Below, in pieces: positions 17,931 through 27,233 of a stretch of 64,000 bases of DNA. Made by a program: the position numbers and the translations under genes. Numbering within the stretch: position 1 is the first letter of the stretch; the number at the start of each line of letters is the position of its first letter. Below the pieces are notes generated by a model. The model saw only the letters and a program-made list of their open reading frames with translations, had not been told where the DNA came from and ran no database searches. The DNA is from Bacteroidales bacterium (GTDB lineage Bacteria > Bacteroidota > Bacteroidia > Bacteroidales > F082). The stretch lies in contig JAFYNK010000007.1 of the NCBI GenBank assembly GCA_017548125.1, positions 88,940 through 152,939 of the forward strand, written 5' to 3'.

Positions 17931-18470
17931 ATGAAAGTTGCAAAAAACACAGTTGTCACAATGACATACGTTTTACACCGTGAAACAGCTGACGGTGAGA
18001 TTATCCAAGAAACAACAAAAGAACAACCATTCCAAGCTATTTTCGGCGCTGGCATGTTATTACCAAAATTTGAAGAAAACTTGGACGGTTTAGAACCAGG
18101 CGCAACATTCGGTTTTGCTTTGACTCCAGCAGAAGGTTACGGTGAACGCAAAGACGAAAACATCCTCGACGTTAATAAAGACATCTTTGTACAAGACGGC
18201 GTTTTCAACGAAACAATTTGCCAAGTTGGTGCAACAGTTTGGTTCACAGATAACAACAATCAACCATTCCCAGGCAGAATCATGGAAATCGGCGAAACAA
18301 CAGTTAAAGTTGACTTCAATCCAGAATTAGCTGGCGTTCCATTATATTTCACAGGTGAAATTTTAGACGTTCGCGAAGTTAACGAATCAGACTTCGGCGG
18401 CGGTTGCGGCGGCGGTGGCTGTCACAATCAAAGCTGCTGCGACAGCTGCGGCGGCGGTTGCGGCGAATGA
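17931..18470 (+). CDS. slyD: FKBP-type peptidyl-prolyl isomerase SlyD
   Basis: 179 residues, cytoplasmic. The FKBP part begins TVVTMTYVLHRETADGEIIQ and contains GAGMLLPKFEENLDGLEPG and TPAEGYGERKDENI, matching SlyD with its inserted-in-flap chaperone domain. The tail from about residue 155 is rich in Gly, Cys and His (six Cys, one His), the metal-binding extension that in Escherichia coli SlyD binds nickel for hydrogenase maturation. Codon use is strongly biased, suggesting high expression. A bidirectional terminator follows. Confidence 0.95.
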   Translation: MKVAKNTVVTMTYVLHRETADGEIIQETTKEQPFQAIFGAGMLLPKFEENLDGLEPGATFGFALTPAEGYGERKDENILDVNKDIFVQDGVFNETICQVGATVWFTDNNNQPFPGRIMEIGETTVKVDFNPELAGVPLYFTGEILDVREVNESDFGGGCGGGGCHNQSCCDSCGGGCGE

Positions 18471-18487
18471 TAAAAATTCTAAGCAAT

Positions 18488-18523
18488 AAAAAAATCGACT
18501 CAAACTTGAGTCGATTTTTTTAT
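18488..18523. terminator. bidirectional terminator between slyD and the small barrel gene
   Basis: A perfect 16-base-pair inverted repeat with core ATCGACTCAA and a two-base loop at 18504-18505, flanked by A and T runs. It sits between two convergent genes and can serve both. Confidence 0.92.
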
Positions 18524-18526
18524 TGT

Positions 18527-19192
18527 TTAAAATAAGTAAACAAAACCAAATGATGCCACCTGACGAGTGTTAGCTCCGAGTTTGAAATCATTTGTCTTAA
18601 CTGTTACATTACCGTCAGCTGAAGTTGTCTTTGTATGATTATAATTGATGCTTAACAAACCTATTTCTGTTGTAAAGAGAATATGGTTGTTAAATTTATA
18701 TGTCAAACCAGGAATCAAACGACCGCCGATAGCAAGTGTATTATTGCCTTCATTTACAACATCTCCAATTTTTGTATTTGCTTGAGAAATGCTAATAGGC
18801 ATCTTAGCATCAACATACAATGTTATCTTGTCAAATCTTGCGTATGCATAACGGAAGAATGGTCCGAAATCAAAAGTGTTAGAATAATTCTTTTTATAAG
18901 ATTCAACTATGACATCGCCATTAGAAGCTGTCCAGTCGTTATCTTTCTCAGAAGCGTAAGCATAGCCCAAACCAAGACCAAAACCATAGCTCTTACCTGG
19001 AATCATATAACCGAAAGCAGGTGTAACTGAAAATCCACTTTTTACTGGAGCTAGATCAACTGTCATGAATGGAGCTTCATAACGAGTTTCACCACTAGTA
19101 TGATTTGCGCTAACAGAACCAGCAACGAAGAACTGAGCGTTAGACACCAAACCTAACGCAACAAAAACTAAAACGAGTAAAAATTTCTTCAT
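18527..19192 (-). CDS. small outer-membrane beta-barrel protein (porin-family)
   Basis: 221 residues. Signal peptide to about residue 19 (GLVSNAQ). The rest alternates in a way typical of an eight-stranded OmpA/OmpX-like barrel, with AFGYMIPGKSYGFGLGLGYAY in the middle and a C-terminal RQVASFGFVYLF strand ending in Phe. No extra periplasmic domain. Function not evident. A -7-like TAATTTTG lies at 19269-19276, leaving a leader of about 70 bases. Confidence 0.82.
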   Translation of the reverse strand: MKKFLLVLVFVALGLVSNAQFFVAGSVSANHTSGETRYEAPFMTVDLAPVKSGFSVTPAFGYMIPGKSYGFGLGLGYAYASEKDNDWTASNGDVIVESYKKNYSNTFDFGPFFRYAYARFDKITLYVDAKMPISISQANTKIGDVVNEGNNTLAIGGRLIPGLTYKFNNHILFTTEIGLLSINYNHTKTTSADGNVTVKTNDFKLGANTRQVASFGFVYLF

Positions 19193-19349
19193 TTTATAAA
19201 ATTTAAGTTAATATTCAATTTGCAAAACAATGATAATAAGCAAAATAAAAGCAACTAACTATCACTCACAAAATTACAAATAATTTCAATCAAACATGAA
19301 GCAAAGAGAAATTATTTTAACACGACTCCCCAAAAACAAATTATTTTTC

Positions 19350-19357
19350 TATTTTTG
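19350..19357 (+). promoter_or_regulatory. TAnnTTTG -7 box for the transglutaminase-like gene
   Basis: TATTTTTG ends 21 bases before the ATG at 19379. It overlaps the in-frame TTG at 19355, so that upstream codon cannot be the start if this promoter is used. Confidence 0.6.
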
Positions 19358-19378
19358 TTCTTATTAAAACCTCACATT

Positions 19379-20833
19379 ATGATCAAGAAAATTACCTTTA
19401 TAATTTTTACAATATTTATTTCCGTAAGCACTTTTGCCGACAATCCCAATGTTCCCACAAAATTATATTTTGGTCATAATGAATTATATAAAAAACCGAA
19501 CTACGCATACAATCCGCACATCATCAAATCAAAATACGATTATTCCGATATCACACTTTCAATAACCCGAGGATGTAACAACGATTACGAAAGAATATGC
19601 GCCATTTACAAATGGATATGCGACAATATCAGTTACGACACCGAATATGAAATATACGATGCTGACCATTGCTTCGACAAAAGAAAAGGCGTCTGTCAAG
19701 CCTATTGCAATCTCTTCTACTATATGGCAGAATCAATCGACATAAGAGTTGAAATAATAAATGGAATAACAAAGGATTTTGATGGAAATATAAGCGACGG
19801 TCACGGATGGATTTTCGCATACACAAAAAAGAACTACGGAATATTATTAGACCCAACTTGGGGTGCAGGCTCGGTCAATGAGAACGAATTCACAAAAAGC
19901 AACGACTGCTGGATGTGGTTCAACGTATCACCCGAATGGATGATTCTAAGTCATTTCCCAGAAAACAAATCATACCAACTTATCGACAATCCTATCTCAT
20001 ACAATAAATTTTTATCATTAACTCCATCCAACTCACTGTGGATTAGTTACGGAATGAACGACAAAGACATTTATGACATGATTATGAACGACAAATTAAC
20101 ATTGCCAACATTTTATGCTGGCGGTGAAGGAAAATTCAAGTTTAAAGAACTCCCATTACGAAAATCGCTCAAAATCGGACACACATACACACTACGTATC
20201 AAAATGATAACAGACAATATGATTGGAATTGCAAACGGAAACAGCGTCATATATAAAAATGACAAATGGGAACATGAGGGCAATAACATATATTACATTG
20301 AGTTTACACCTCGTAAAGAAGGCACACTAACTTTCTGCATACATGACCACGACGACGTTTGGTCAAATATGATTAGTTACACCATCGACACTCCTACCGA
20401 TAAAGATTGGGATATGCTAAAACAACATTATCCACTCGACATTCCATTAGTCCGAGACGTTAAAAATCTCTACGAAAAAGAGTGGGAAAATGCTGGAATT
20501 GACAATCACAAACTTCTGCAACTTATTGAAAAACACAATATCAAAGAACTACCATTATTTTATACAAACATGGGCATTAATTTTAAAATAATCTCCATAC
20601 CTATGTCAAAGAAACTCTACATAGGACAATCTTATACATTTATAATATCACCTCGAGACAACAACAATTTAGCTATTGTACACAATGACAACTGGTATAT
20701 GGAATGGAATACCACTAATGACGGTTTCTACACAATGACCATAACACCAAAGCAAAAAGGCAGTTTGACAATTTACCTACAACAAGGCGAAAGTAGCCAA
20801 TACAGCGGATGCATAACATACGACGTCGAGTAA
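19379..20833 (+). CDS. secreted transglutaminase-like protein with two C-terminal repeats
   Basis: 484 residues from the ATG at 19379, which gives a clean signal peptide (MIKKITFIIFTIFISVSTFA). The transglutaminase-like core has a cysteine-protease triad: Cys106 in KGVCQAYC, His142 in DGHGWIF, Asp158 in LLDPTWGAG. In bacteria this fold is often a peptidase or amide-forming enzyme at the cell surface. After residue ~260 come two similar beta domains: each starts with a LPL/IPM-K-L-IG-YT pattern and ends with a KxGxLTxxxx strand. They may be Ig-like binding modules. No sorting tail is seen. Confidence 0.85.
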   Translation: MIKKITFIIFTIFISVSTFADNPNVPTKLYFGHNELYKKPNYAYNPHIIKSKYDYSDITLSITRGCNNDYERICAIYKWICDNISYDTEYEIYDADHCFDKRKGVCQAYCNLFYYMAESIDIRVEIINGITKDFDGNISDGHGWIFAYTKKNYGILLDPTWGAGSVNENEFTKSNDCWMWFNVSPEWMILSHFPENKSYQLIDNPISYNKFLSLTPSNSLWISYGMNDKDIYDMIMNDKLTLPTFYAGGEGKFKFKELPLRKSLKIGHTYTLRIKMITDNMIGIANGNSVIYKNDKWEHEGNNIYYIEFTPRKEGTLTFCIHDHDDVWSNMISYTIDTPTDKDWDMLKQHYPLDIPLVRDVKNLYEKEWENAGIDNHKLLQLIEKHNIKELPLFYTNMGINFKIISIPMSKKLYIGQSYTFIISPRDNNNLAIVHNDNWYMEWNTTNDGFYTMTITPKQKGSLTIYLQQGESSQYSGCITYDVE

Positions 20834-20837
20834 ACCA

Positions 20838-22103
20838 TCAAGTTAACTTTATTTTCGACAATGCCATATAAATCCTACATTCTAAACATCGCCGCCTTCT
20901 ACAATAATATTTATACATATATAGAATCGCTTGCGTTTGAAATGCATTTTGCAATATAACTCCGCTATTATTGAAATTACGTATTATGACGTTATCTTCA
21001 GCATCAATCTGTTCCAAATAAGTCATCGCTTTTTCCTTATAACTCTCCAAATAATAAAATTGTCCATAATAAAACAACATAGGCACTATCGCGTTTATGA
21101 GGACAGAATCGATGGCTGTACGTCCCAGACTTTTCTTTTTTTCAACTTTCGACACTTTGTCAAATTGAAAATGATTATCCCAATATGCATTCAACTCTAC
21201 ATCAAACAATCCGATTATATCATCCAAACCAAGAGAATCTCTGATTTTTGAAAACATATTGCCATTATTGATAATAATTTTAGAAAGCTGCGCAATTCTT
21301 ATTGTGGGAAAATTTGGCGGTCTGAGTCTCAAGAACTTCCAATTTGACATAGGCATAACTTTCAAGCCAAACTTAGACTTTAGCATTTTAAATTCTCTCT
21401 TCAAAAGCGAAGGATATTCTTCTTCAAAATCATTTTCAAGAAAACCGGCACAACCAAACATCATCGATTCAACATATATTTCATTATCAAGATGTTTCAT
21501 GAGAACATTGAGCGGAAGAATCTTTGATAAATATTCAAAAGAATCATTATTGATTTTCAAGCCAAAATAACGCATAATCCGTTGGTAGAAAACCTGTTCC
21601 CAGTCATAGTGATTGTTTTTTAACCTAAAATCCAGTTCTTTACATTCATATTCAAGATGTTCGACAAGCATTCTGTCGAGCCACGATACAATTGTAAAAT
21701 CCTGAACGCCGCCAATAAATTCCCCACAAGGGATCCAATTTTTAGAACTGAGAAACCTATTATAATTATGCAGCAATGTTTGATTAAATTTATCTTTTAC
21801 CTCAAGGGTAGGAATCTTAAGTTTATCAGTGTCATATTCATAAACGACATGGAGAATCACATTGTTGTAATTGTCATCATATTGATGTTTATGTTTAAAC
21901 CAGTCAGAAGCACGCACGTGCATTTCTACCTGCCCAGCCCACAGCGTATTACCTATTTTAATTCTGGCATTGACATAATCCGCACCAGAGTCAAAATTTC
22001 TATTACCAACAGAAATTATTGATATATCGTCACCTTCTGTGGTTTTCAAATCAAGATTGAGAAGACGATTTTCCCACAAATAATATAAAAATTCCTCTTT
22101 CAT
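20838..22103 (-). CDS. DUF2851-family protein
   Basis: 421 residues, no signal peptide or membrane segment. The N-terminal EEFLYYLWENRLLN and the GNRNFDSGADYVNARIKIGN and WAGQVEMHVRASDWFKHKHQ blocks are typical of DUF2851, a Bacteroidota family with a restriction-endonuclease-like look (spaced D/E..E.H residues), whose function is unknown. It ends in a Cys-rich tail (CRRRRCLECRIY). It converges with the transglutaminase-like gene, leaving only four bases between the stops. Confidence 0.85.
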   Translation of the reverse strand: MKEEFLYYLWENRLLNLDLKTTEGDDISIISVGNRNFDSGADYVNARIKIGNTLWAGQVEMHVRASDWFKHKHQYDDNYNNVILHVVYEYDTDKLKIPTLEVKDKFNQTLLHNYNRFLSSKNWIPCGEFIGGVQDFTIVSWLDRMLVEHLEYECKELDFRLKNNHYDWEQVFYQRIMRYFGLKINNDSFEYLSKILPLNVLMKHLDNEIYVESMMFGCAGFLENDFEEEYPSLLKREFKMLKSKFGLKVMPMSNWKFLRLRPPNFPTIRIAQLSKIIINNGNMFSKIRDSLGLDDIIGLFDVELNAYWDNHFQFDKVSKVEKKKSLGRTAIDSVLINAIVPMLFYYGQFYYLESYKEKAMTYLEQIDAEDNVIIRNFNNSGVILQNAFQTQAILYMYKYYCRRRRCLECRIYMALSKIKLT

Positions 22104-22129
22104 AATTTCGTCTCATAAACTTTGGACTT

Positions 22130-22137
22130 CAAAATTA
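22130..22137 (-). promoter_or_regulatory. TAnnTTTG -7 box for the DUF2851 gene
   Basis: The minus strand reads TAATTTTG 27 bases before the start codon at 22103. Confidence 0.5.
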
Positions 22138-22248
22138 CGAAATCAGAATGTGGTTTGTCAAGAGTTAGAAGCAGAAAATCATTCGTTTTAACAATTATTA
22201 ACGAAATGTTTATAAAAATTAAGTTTTTATGTTAAAATAAATTAAGAA

Positions 22249-23832
22249 TCAAGGAGTTTTATTCTCGTCGAACCAAGTTTTAGGTATTTTCTTTAAATCC
22301 TTTAACATATAAACAAACACGTATTTAGCAGGTTTTCCGCAACGTTCTATTGTTATTGTATCAGCAGGTACAATTTCTTTAAAATAAGGTTTAAGATATT
22401 TGTTAGGTTCATAATAATCAAAGCTTTCCGTCAAAAACCAATAATCTTCGCCCAACTTCAAATCACCACGTTCCTTATTAATCCACGCGTATTTATGAAT
22501 TTCACTAGGGTCTCTAAATCCATACATGTTGATTCCCAATGGATAAGCGATATAATAATCCATATTTGCCAAAGGATACCATTTCAAAGCAATCATGCCA
22601 TCGCTTTCTTTCATCTTGCCTTTACTGATAATTTCTTCTTTAATTTCTTGAAATTCAGGCTTAATCTTACGCCAGCCGTACATGTCAAGAGTAAAGTCAC
22701 CTTCGCCATAACGCTGTATTGTCTTTGACCTTTCAGAAAAATTCAACGGTATAACACCGGTTTTAATCTCCACAACACCTAATAATAATATAAAAAGCAA
22801 GACGCATAAGGATGTAACTATTGATTTTGGAATAATCAAATAATTATCTTTAATCTCGTATTTGTCAGAAAGTTGTGCAGCAACAAAAATCAATAATAAT
22901 ACAAAAGATGGTGCAGTCCAATGTGGTAAAATTTGTCTTGTCAAAGAGAAAAACCAAAATAAGATTATCAAAGGTAGAGTCAGACACAAAATCAAACGTT
23001 TCGGCATATCAGAAACAAATTTACCTCCTTTGGTCAAAGCTATTAAAGCAATGATTATCAATATATAATTGATAGGGTTATTATACGCAAGCTCACCAAT
23101 TATTTCCGTCAAGAAATATTCAGGGTGGAACTCGCCAAAGAATCCCACTCTGTTTCCATGAAAAGTAAAACTAATAAATTCATTATTAATATTCCAAATC
23201 AAAATAGGCAGCATGCAAATAGCTGATATTGAAGCAGAAAAATACAAAAACGGATTCTTAAACTCCTTCCTTGAATATAAAATAATATACAATCCTATTC
23301 CCAACCAAATGAAAGCACCAGAATATTTCGACAGCATCGCTAAGCCAGAAAACAATCCGGCTAAAACTAGATGCTTGTTTTTCTCATTTTGAAAATATCT
23401 AATAAACTGTAATACAGCAAGAAACGTAAATATACTCAAAGGAGTATCTGGCAAAATAAAAATTCCTGTTATCACAAATGCATAAACAGAAGCAGTATAA
23501 AGCAGCGCGGCATAGAAACCGGTCTGTTTATTTTTTATTTGTCTGCCAATCAGATATACAAGATATGTGTTGATTGTCATGAAGATAACTGAAGAAAGAC
23601 GCAAAAAGAACTCACTTGAAAACAAAAGATTACAGCTAAAAAGCTGCATCACAAATCCAACCATCGGAGGATGATCAAAGTGACTCCAATCAGGATACAT
23701 CGCGTAAGTCCAATAATATACTTCATCATTGCCAAATTCAATAATAGAAGCTAAAACTCCTCTTATCAAAGCACTTACAGCCAATAATAAAATCAAATAT
23801 TTATTTATTGCATTCTCTTTTATCTTCATCAA
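22249..23832 (-). CDS. GT39/ArnT-like membrane glycosyltransferase
   Basis: 527 residues with about 11 membrane helices and a C-terminal soluble part from ~400. The first loop has the GT-C signature (EFGNDEVYYWTYAMYPDWSH, with the catalytic-type Asp/Glu pair and HFDHPPMVG). Such enzymes use a polyprenyl-phosphate sugar donor at the outer face of the inner membrane to glycosylate lipid A, lipids or proteins. Its start lies inside the end of the upstream membrane-protein gene (32-base overlap), so the two are tightly coupled. Confidence 0.9.
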   Translation of the reverse strand: MMKIKENAINKYLILLLAVSALIRGVLASIIEFGNDEVYYWTYAMYPDWSHFDHPPMVGFVMQLFSCNLLFSSEFFLRLSSVIFMTINTYLVYLIGRQIKNKQTGFYAALLYTASVYAFVITGIFILPDTPLSIFTFLAVLQFIRYFQNEKNKHLVLAGLFSGLAMLSKYSGAFIWLGIGLYIILYSRKEFKNPFLYFSASISAICMLPILIWNINNEFISFTFHGNRVGFFGEFHPEYFLTEIIGELAYNNPINYILIIIALIALTKGGKFVSDMPKRLILCLTLPLIILFWFFSLTRQILPHWTAPSFVLLLIFVAAQLSDKYEIKDNYLIIPKSIVTSLCVLLFILLLGVVEIKTGVIPLNFSERSKTIQRYGEGDFTLDMYGWRKIKPEFQEIKEEIISKGKMKESDGMIALKWYPLANMDYYIAYPLGINMYGFRDPSEIHKYAWINKERGDLKLGEDYWFLTESFDYYEPNKYLKPYFKEIVPADTITIERCGKPAKYVFVYMLKDLKKIPKTWFDENKTP

Positions 23833-24880
23833 CGTCTTCTTTTTTACTTGTTAACAAATATTTTGCAAAAAATATTATGACAAACACAAAAACGATTCTC
23901 ATAAGCCAGGTTCTTTCCTTCATCATTTCCGACATTGAAGGAATGAAAAAATACTGAAACTCATGGCGTACGACAGGGTTAAGGTAAATTATCGTCTCAT
24001 CGTTAAAATTCATTTGAATCCTAATATATGAGTCATCTTCTTTAAAAACATAAGAAGCCTTACATGCATCTGGATATAACTTTTCTTTAACAATTCCATT
24101 TTGACCAATAAATTGCAAGGCTGTTATTTCTTTCGTTGCTTCGACGAACAAAGTGTCGTTTTTTAAAGTCAGAGATTTTAATTCTGGCAAGTCGGATTTT
24201 CCATCCAAATACCTAACAGCGTAAGAATCACCATTTTTCAATGAATTTATAATTTGCGTCTTGTCGTTTAAATCAGCATTAACGGCAGTTTTATAAACAT
24301 ATTTCACGTCATTTAATACCGATTTATAACCTGTCGCCAAAATATTAACGTGGCGTCCAGAAGAGAGAGCCAAATCCCAATAATAGAAATAATTGCCGTA
24401 AGGAGAAATTACTTCCATCAATCTATAATTATCTAAATGCTTGATTTCGCGCTGCTTAAATCCAGCATCGACATGCGTGGGAATAACCAGCGAAGAAGTT
24501 TTGTTCAAACGGTTGATAATATATTGCTTGAAATGAATGTTCTTGTAAAAAGGATAATCCAGTTTGATTTTAGATTGATAATCAACACAAAGATAACGAG
24601 TTGGAAACAAACCAAAACCATATTCGTATGTTGGAATCAAACTGTCATTTCTCAAATCGAGATAATTCCAATTTACATCTGTTAAATTTTGATAAGGGTT
24701 GTTAATGAACTTTCCTGCAAAAGGCTTAGGATTTTCAAAACGATAAGTCGGCACAAATACATATAATGCCACAAGAAAAAGTACCATTATCCCAAGCAAA
24801 CCAACGATTATGCAAAGGAAAATGTTATCTTTTTTACAAAGATTTTTCAAACTAAAAATATCGTGTTTTTGTTTTTTCAT
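23801..24880 (-). CDS. bitopic membrane protein of unknown function, partner of GT39
   Basis: 359 residues. One helix near the N-terminus (about 20-45) and one near the C-terminus (about 325-345) bracket a large, probably periplasmic domain with beta character; I recognise no family. The late PVVRHEFQYFFIPSM block and the helix after it are followed by a short acidic/basic tail. Coupled to the GT39 gene by overlap, which suggests it supplies, regulates or accepts the glycosyl transfer. That is inference from context only. Confidence 0.75.
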   Translation of the reverse strand: MKKQKHDIFSLKNLCKKDNIFLCIIVGLLGIMVLFLVALYVFVPTYRFENPKPFAGKFINNPYQNLTDVNWNYLDLRNDSLIPTYEYGFGLFPTRYLCVDYQSKIKLDYPFYKNIHFKQYIINRLNKTSSLVIPTHVDAGFKQREIKHLDNYRLMEVISPYGNYFYYWDLALSSGRHVNILATGYKSVLNDVKYVYKTAVNADLNDKTQIINSLKNGDSYAVRYLDGKSDLPELKSLTLKNDTLFVEATKEITALQFIGQNGIVKEKLYPDACKASYVFKEDDSYIRIQMNFNDETIIYLNPVVRHEFQYFFIPSMSEMMKERTWLMRIVFVFVIIFFAKYLLTSKKEDVDEDKRECNK

Positions 24881-24897
24881 AGATACATTTAAAAGTG

Positions 24898-24905
24898 CAA
24901 ATATA
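24898..24905 (-). promoter_or_regulatory. TAnnTTTG -7 box for the bitopic protein-GT39 pair
   Basis: The minus strand reads TATATTTG 18 bases before the start codon at 24880. Confidence 0.55.
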
Positions 24906-24942
24906 ATACTAAAAATGGACTTTAACGAATCATATTTTTTTG

Positions 24943-24950
24943 TATTTTTG
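24943..24950 (+). promoter_or_regulatory. TAnnTTTG -7 box for the suf operon
   Basis: TATTTTTG lies 32 bases before the sufB ATG, with a TTTA at 24921-24924, close to where a -33 TTTG element is expected. No IscR- or SufR-like operator was recognised. Confidence 0.6.
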
Positions 24951-24981
24951 CTAAAATTTATAACTTAATTCAAAATAAAAT

Positions 24982-26433
24982 ATGGATTCAAATCCTAATG
25001 AAAATATAATAGAAAAAGTAACCAACAAAGAATATGAGTTTGGCTTTGTGACTGATATTGAGACAGATTTTGCGCCGAAAGGGCTTAACGAGGACATCAT
25101 CAGACTCATTTCGACAAAGAAAGAAGAACCAGAGTGGTTGCTTGAATTCCGTTTAAAAGCATATAGACATTGGTTGACGATGAAACAGCCTACATGGGCA
25201 CATCTCAACATTCCTCCTATTGACTATCAAGATATTATTTATTATGCGGCTCCTAAAAAGAGAAAAGAGCTTCAAAGTTTGGACGAAGTTGATCCAGAAT
25301 TGCTTGACACTTTTAATAAATTAGGCATCTCTTTGGACGAGCAGAAGCGTCTCTCTGGCGTTGCCGTCGATGCCGTCATGGACAGCACTTCTGTCAAGAC
25401 GACGTTTCAAGATACCTTGTCGAAGCATGGAATCATTTTCATGTCGTTCAGCGAGGCTGTCAAGCAATATCCTGATTTAGTTAAAAAATATTTAGGAACT
25501 GTTGTTCCACATACCGACAATTTCTTTGCAGCGTTAAATTCTGCTGTATTTAGCGATGGCTCATTCTGTTACATTCCAAAAGGCGTACGTTGTCCGTTAG
25601 AATTATCGACATATTTCCGTATCAATGCGGCTAATACCGGACAATTTGAACGTACACTCATCGTTGCAGAAGAAGGCGCATACGTGAGCTATATGGAAGG
25701 CTGCACAGCTCCGCAACGCGATGAAAATCAGCTTCATGCTGCTATCGTGGAAATCATAGCGGAGACAGATGCAGAGGTGAAATATTCAACAGTACAGAAC
25801 TGGTATCCAGGCGATAAAGACGGCAAAGGCGGTATCTACAACTTCGTTACTAAACGAGGCATCTGCCGAGGCGCTCGTTCTAAGATATCATGGACACAGG
25901 TGGAGACAGGCTCTGCAATTACTTGGAAATACCCAAGCTGCATCCTGAAAGGCGATTATTCTTCAGCCGAATTTTATTCTGTAGCTGTGACAAACAACTA
26001 CCAGCAAGCCGACACCGGAACAAAGATGATTCATTTAGGAAAAAACAGCAAAAGCACTATCATTTCCAAGGGTATTTCGGCTGGACGCAGCCAGAACAGC
26101 TATCGCGGATTGGTACGCATCGCTCCTAATGCAAGCAACTGCCGCAACTTCTCACAATGCGACTCATTGCTCCTCGGCGACAAATGCGGAGCCCACACAT
26201 GGCCATATATACAATGCAACAACGACACCGCAATACTAGAACACGAAGCAACAACATCGAAGATTTCTGAAGACCAATTGTTCTATTGCAATCAAAGAGG
26301 CATCGACACTGAGAAAGCGATTGGGTTGATTGTCAATGGTTACGCTAAAGACGTATTGAACAAACTTCCGATGGAATTCGCCGTTGAAGCGCAAAAATTA
26401 TTGTCAATCACACTAGAAGGCAGTGTCGGTTGA
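24982..26433 (+). CDS. sufB: Fe-S cluster assembly scaffold subunit SufB
   Basis: 483 residues, the usual SufB length. SufB with SufC and SufD forms the scaffold on which [4Fe-4S] clusters are built. Visible: [20 protein letters not shown], the parallel-beta core with [20 protein letters not shown], the [17 protein letters not shown] block containing the R/N segment near the catalytic Glu-Cys pair, and the tail ending in [19 protein letters not shown]. First gene of the operon; sufC follows after 29 bases. Confidence 0.97.
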   Translation: MDSNPNENIIEKVTNKEYEFGFVTDIETDFAPKGLNEDIIRLISTKKEEPEWLLEFRLKAYRHWLTMKQPTWAHLNIPPIDYQDIIYYAAPKKRKELQSLDEVDPELLDTFNKLGISLDEQKRLSGVAVDAVMDSTSVKTTFQDTLSKHGIIFMSFSEAVKQYPDLVKKYLGTVVPHTDNFFAALNSAVFSDGSFCYIPKGVRCPLELSTYFRINAANTGQFERTLIVAEEGAYVSYMEGCTAPQRDENQLHAAIVEIIAETDAEVKYSTVQNWYPGDKDGKGGIYNFVTKRGICRGARSKISWTQVETGSAITWKYPSCILKGDYSSAEFYSVAVTNNYQQADTGTKMIHLGKNSKSTIISKGISAGRSQNSYRGLVRIAPNASNCRNFSQCDSLLLGDKCGAHTWPYIQCNNDTAILEHEATTSKISEDQLFYCNQRGIDTEKAIGLIVNGYAKDVLNKLPMEFAVEAQKLLSITLEGSVG

Positions 26434-26462
26434 TGTTTTAAACCTAAAGAAAATTAGTAATT

Positions 26463-27215
26463 ATGTTATTCGAAATAAAAAACTTACATGTCTCAGTAGG
26501 AGGCAAAGAAATATTAAAAGGTTTTAACTTAAGTGTCAATGAAGGCGAGATTCATGCCATCATGGGACCTAACGGAACTGGAAAAAGTACCTTGGCAGCA
26601 GCCATCACAGGAAGAGACGGATATGAAATAACAGAAGGAGAGATTTGGTTTAAAGGCAAGAATATCATGGAGATGAGTCCAGCGGACCGCGCCAACGAAG
26701 GCATCTTCCTAAGCTTCCAATATCCAGTTGAAATACCAGGCGTAAGCATTCAGAACTTCATGCGTACAGCAATAAACGCAAAGCGTGAATATCAAGGACT
26801 TCCAAACATGCCAATGCCAGAATTCATCAAGATGATGAAAGAAAAACAAGCAATGGTGGAAATCACTGCTAAGTTACAAAATCGTTATGTAAATGTTGGA
26901 TTCTCAGGCGGCGAGAAAAAGAAAAACGAGATATTCCAAATGGCGATGCTCGAACCACAACTCGCTATCCTCGACGAAACAGACTCTGGTCTCGACATTG
27001 ACGCTTTAAGAATCGTTGCCAATGGCGTAAACCAACTTCATAGAGACGATAACGCTTTCATCGTAATCACTCACTATCAACGACTTCTCGACTACATCGT
27101 CCCTGATTTCGTTCATGTGATGTACGACGGACGCATCGTTAAGTCAGGCGACAAATCTCTCGCTTTAGAACTTGAAGAAAAAGGTTACGAATGGATTAAA
27201 GACACCATTCTTTAA
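26463..27215 (+). CDS. sufC: Fe-S assembly ATPase SufC
   Basis: 250 residues. An ABC-type ATPase acting in the cytoplasm, not in transport, to power SufBCD rearrangement. Walker A GPNGTGKST, a diverged signature FSGGEKKKNEIFQMAML, and Walker B with D-loop LAILDETDSGLDIDAL, the exact SufC form. His of ITHYQRLLDYI is the switch. sufD follows after 18 bases. Confidence 0.98.
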   Translation: MLFEIKNLHVSVGGKEILKGFNLSVNEGEIHAIMGPNGTGKSTLAAAITGRDGYEITEGEIWFKGKNIMEMSPADRANEGIFLSFQYPVEIPGVSIQNFMRTAINAKREYQGLPNMPMPEFIKMMKEKQAMVEITAKLQNRYVNVGFSGGEKKKNEIFQMAMLEPQLAILDETDSGLDIDALRIVANGVNQLHRDDNAFIVITHYQRLLDYIVPDFVHVMYDGRIVKSGDKSLALELEEKGYEWIKDTIL

Positions 27216-27233
27216 TTTTAAAATTTGTAACTT

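Noticed and set aside
18379-18470. Cys/Gly-rich end of slyD as a separate small metallothionein gene
   Set aside because: It is in frame with and continuous to the FKBP domain, as in known SlyD proteins.
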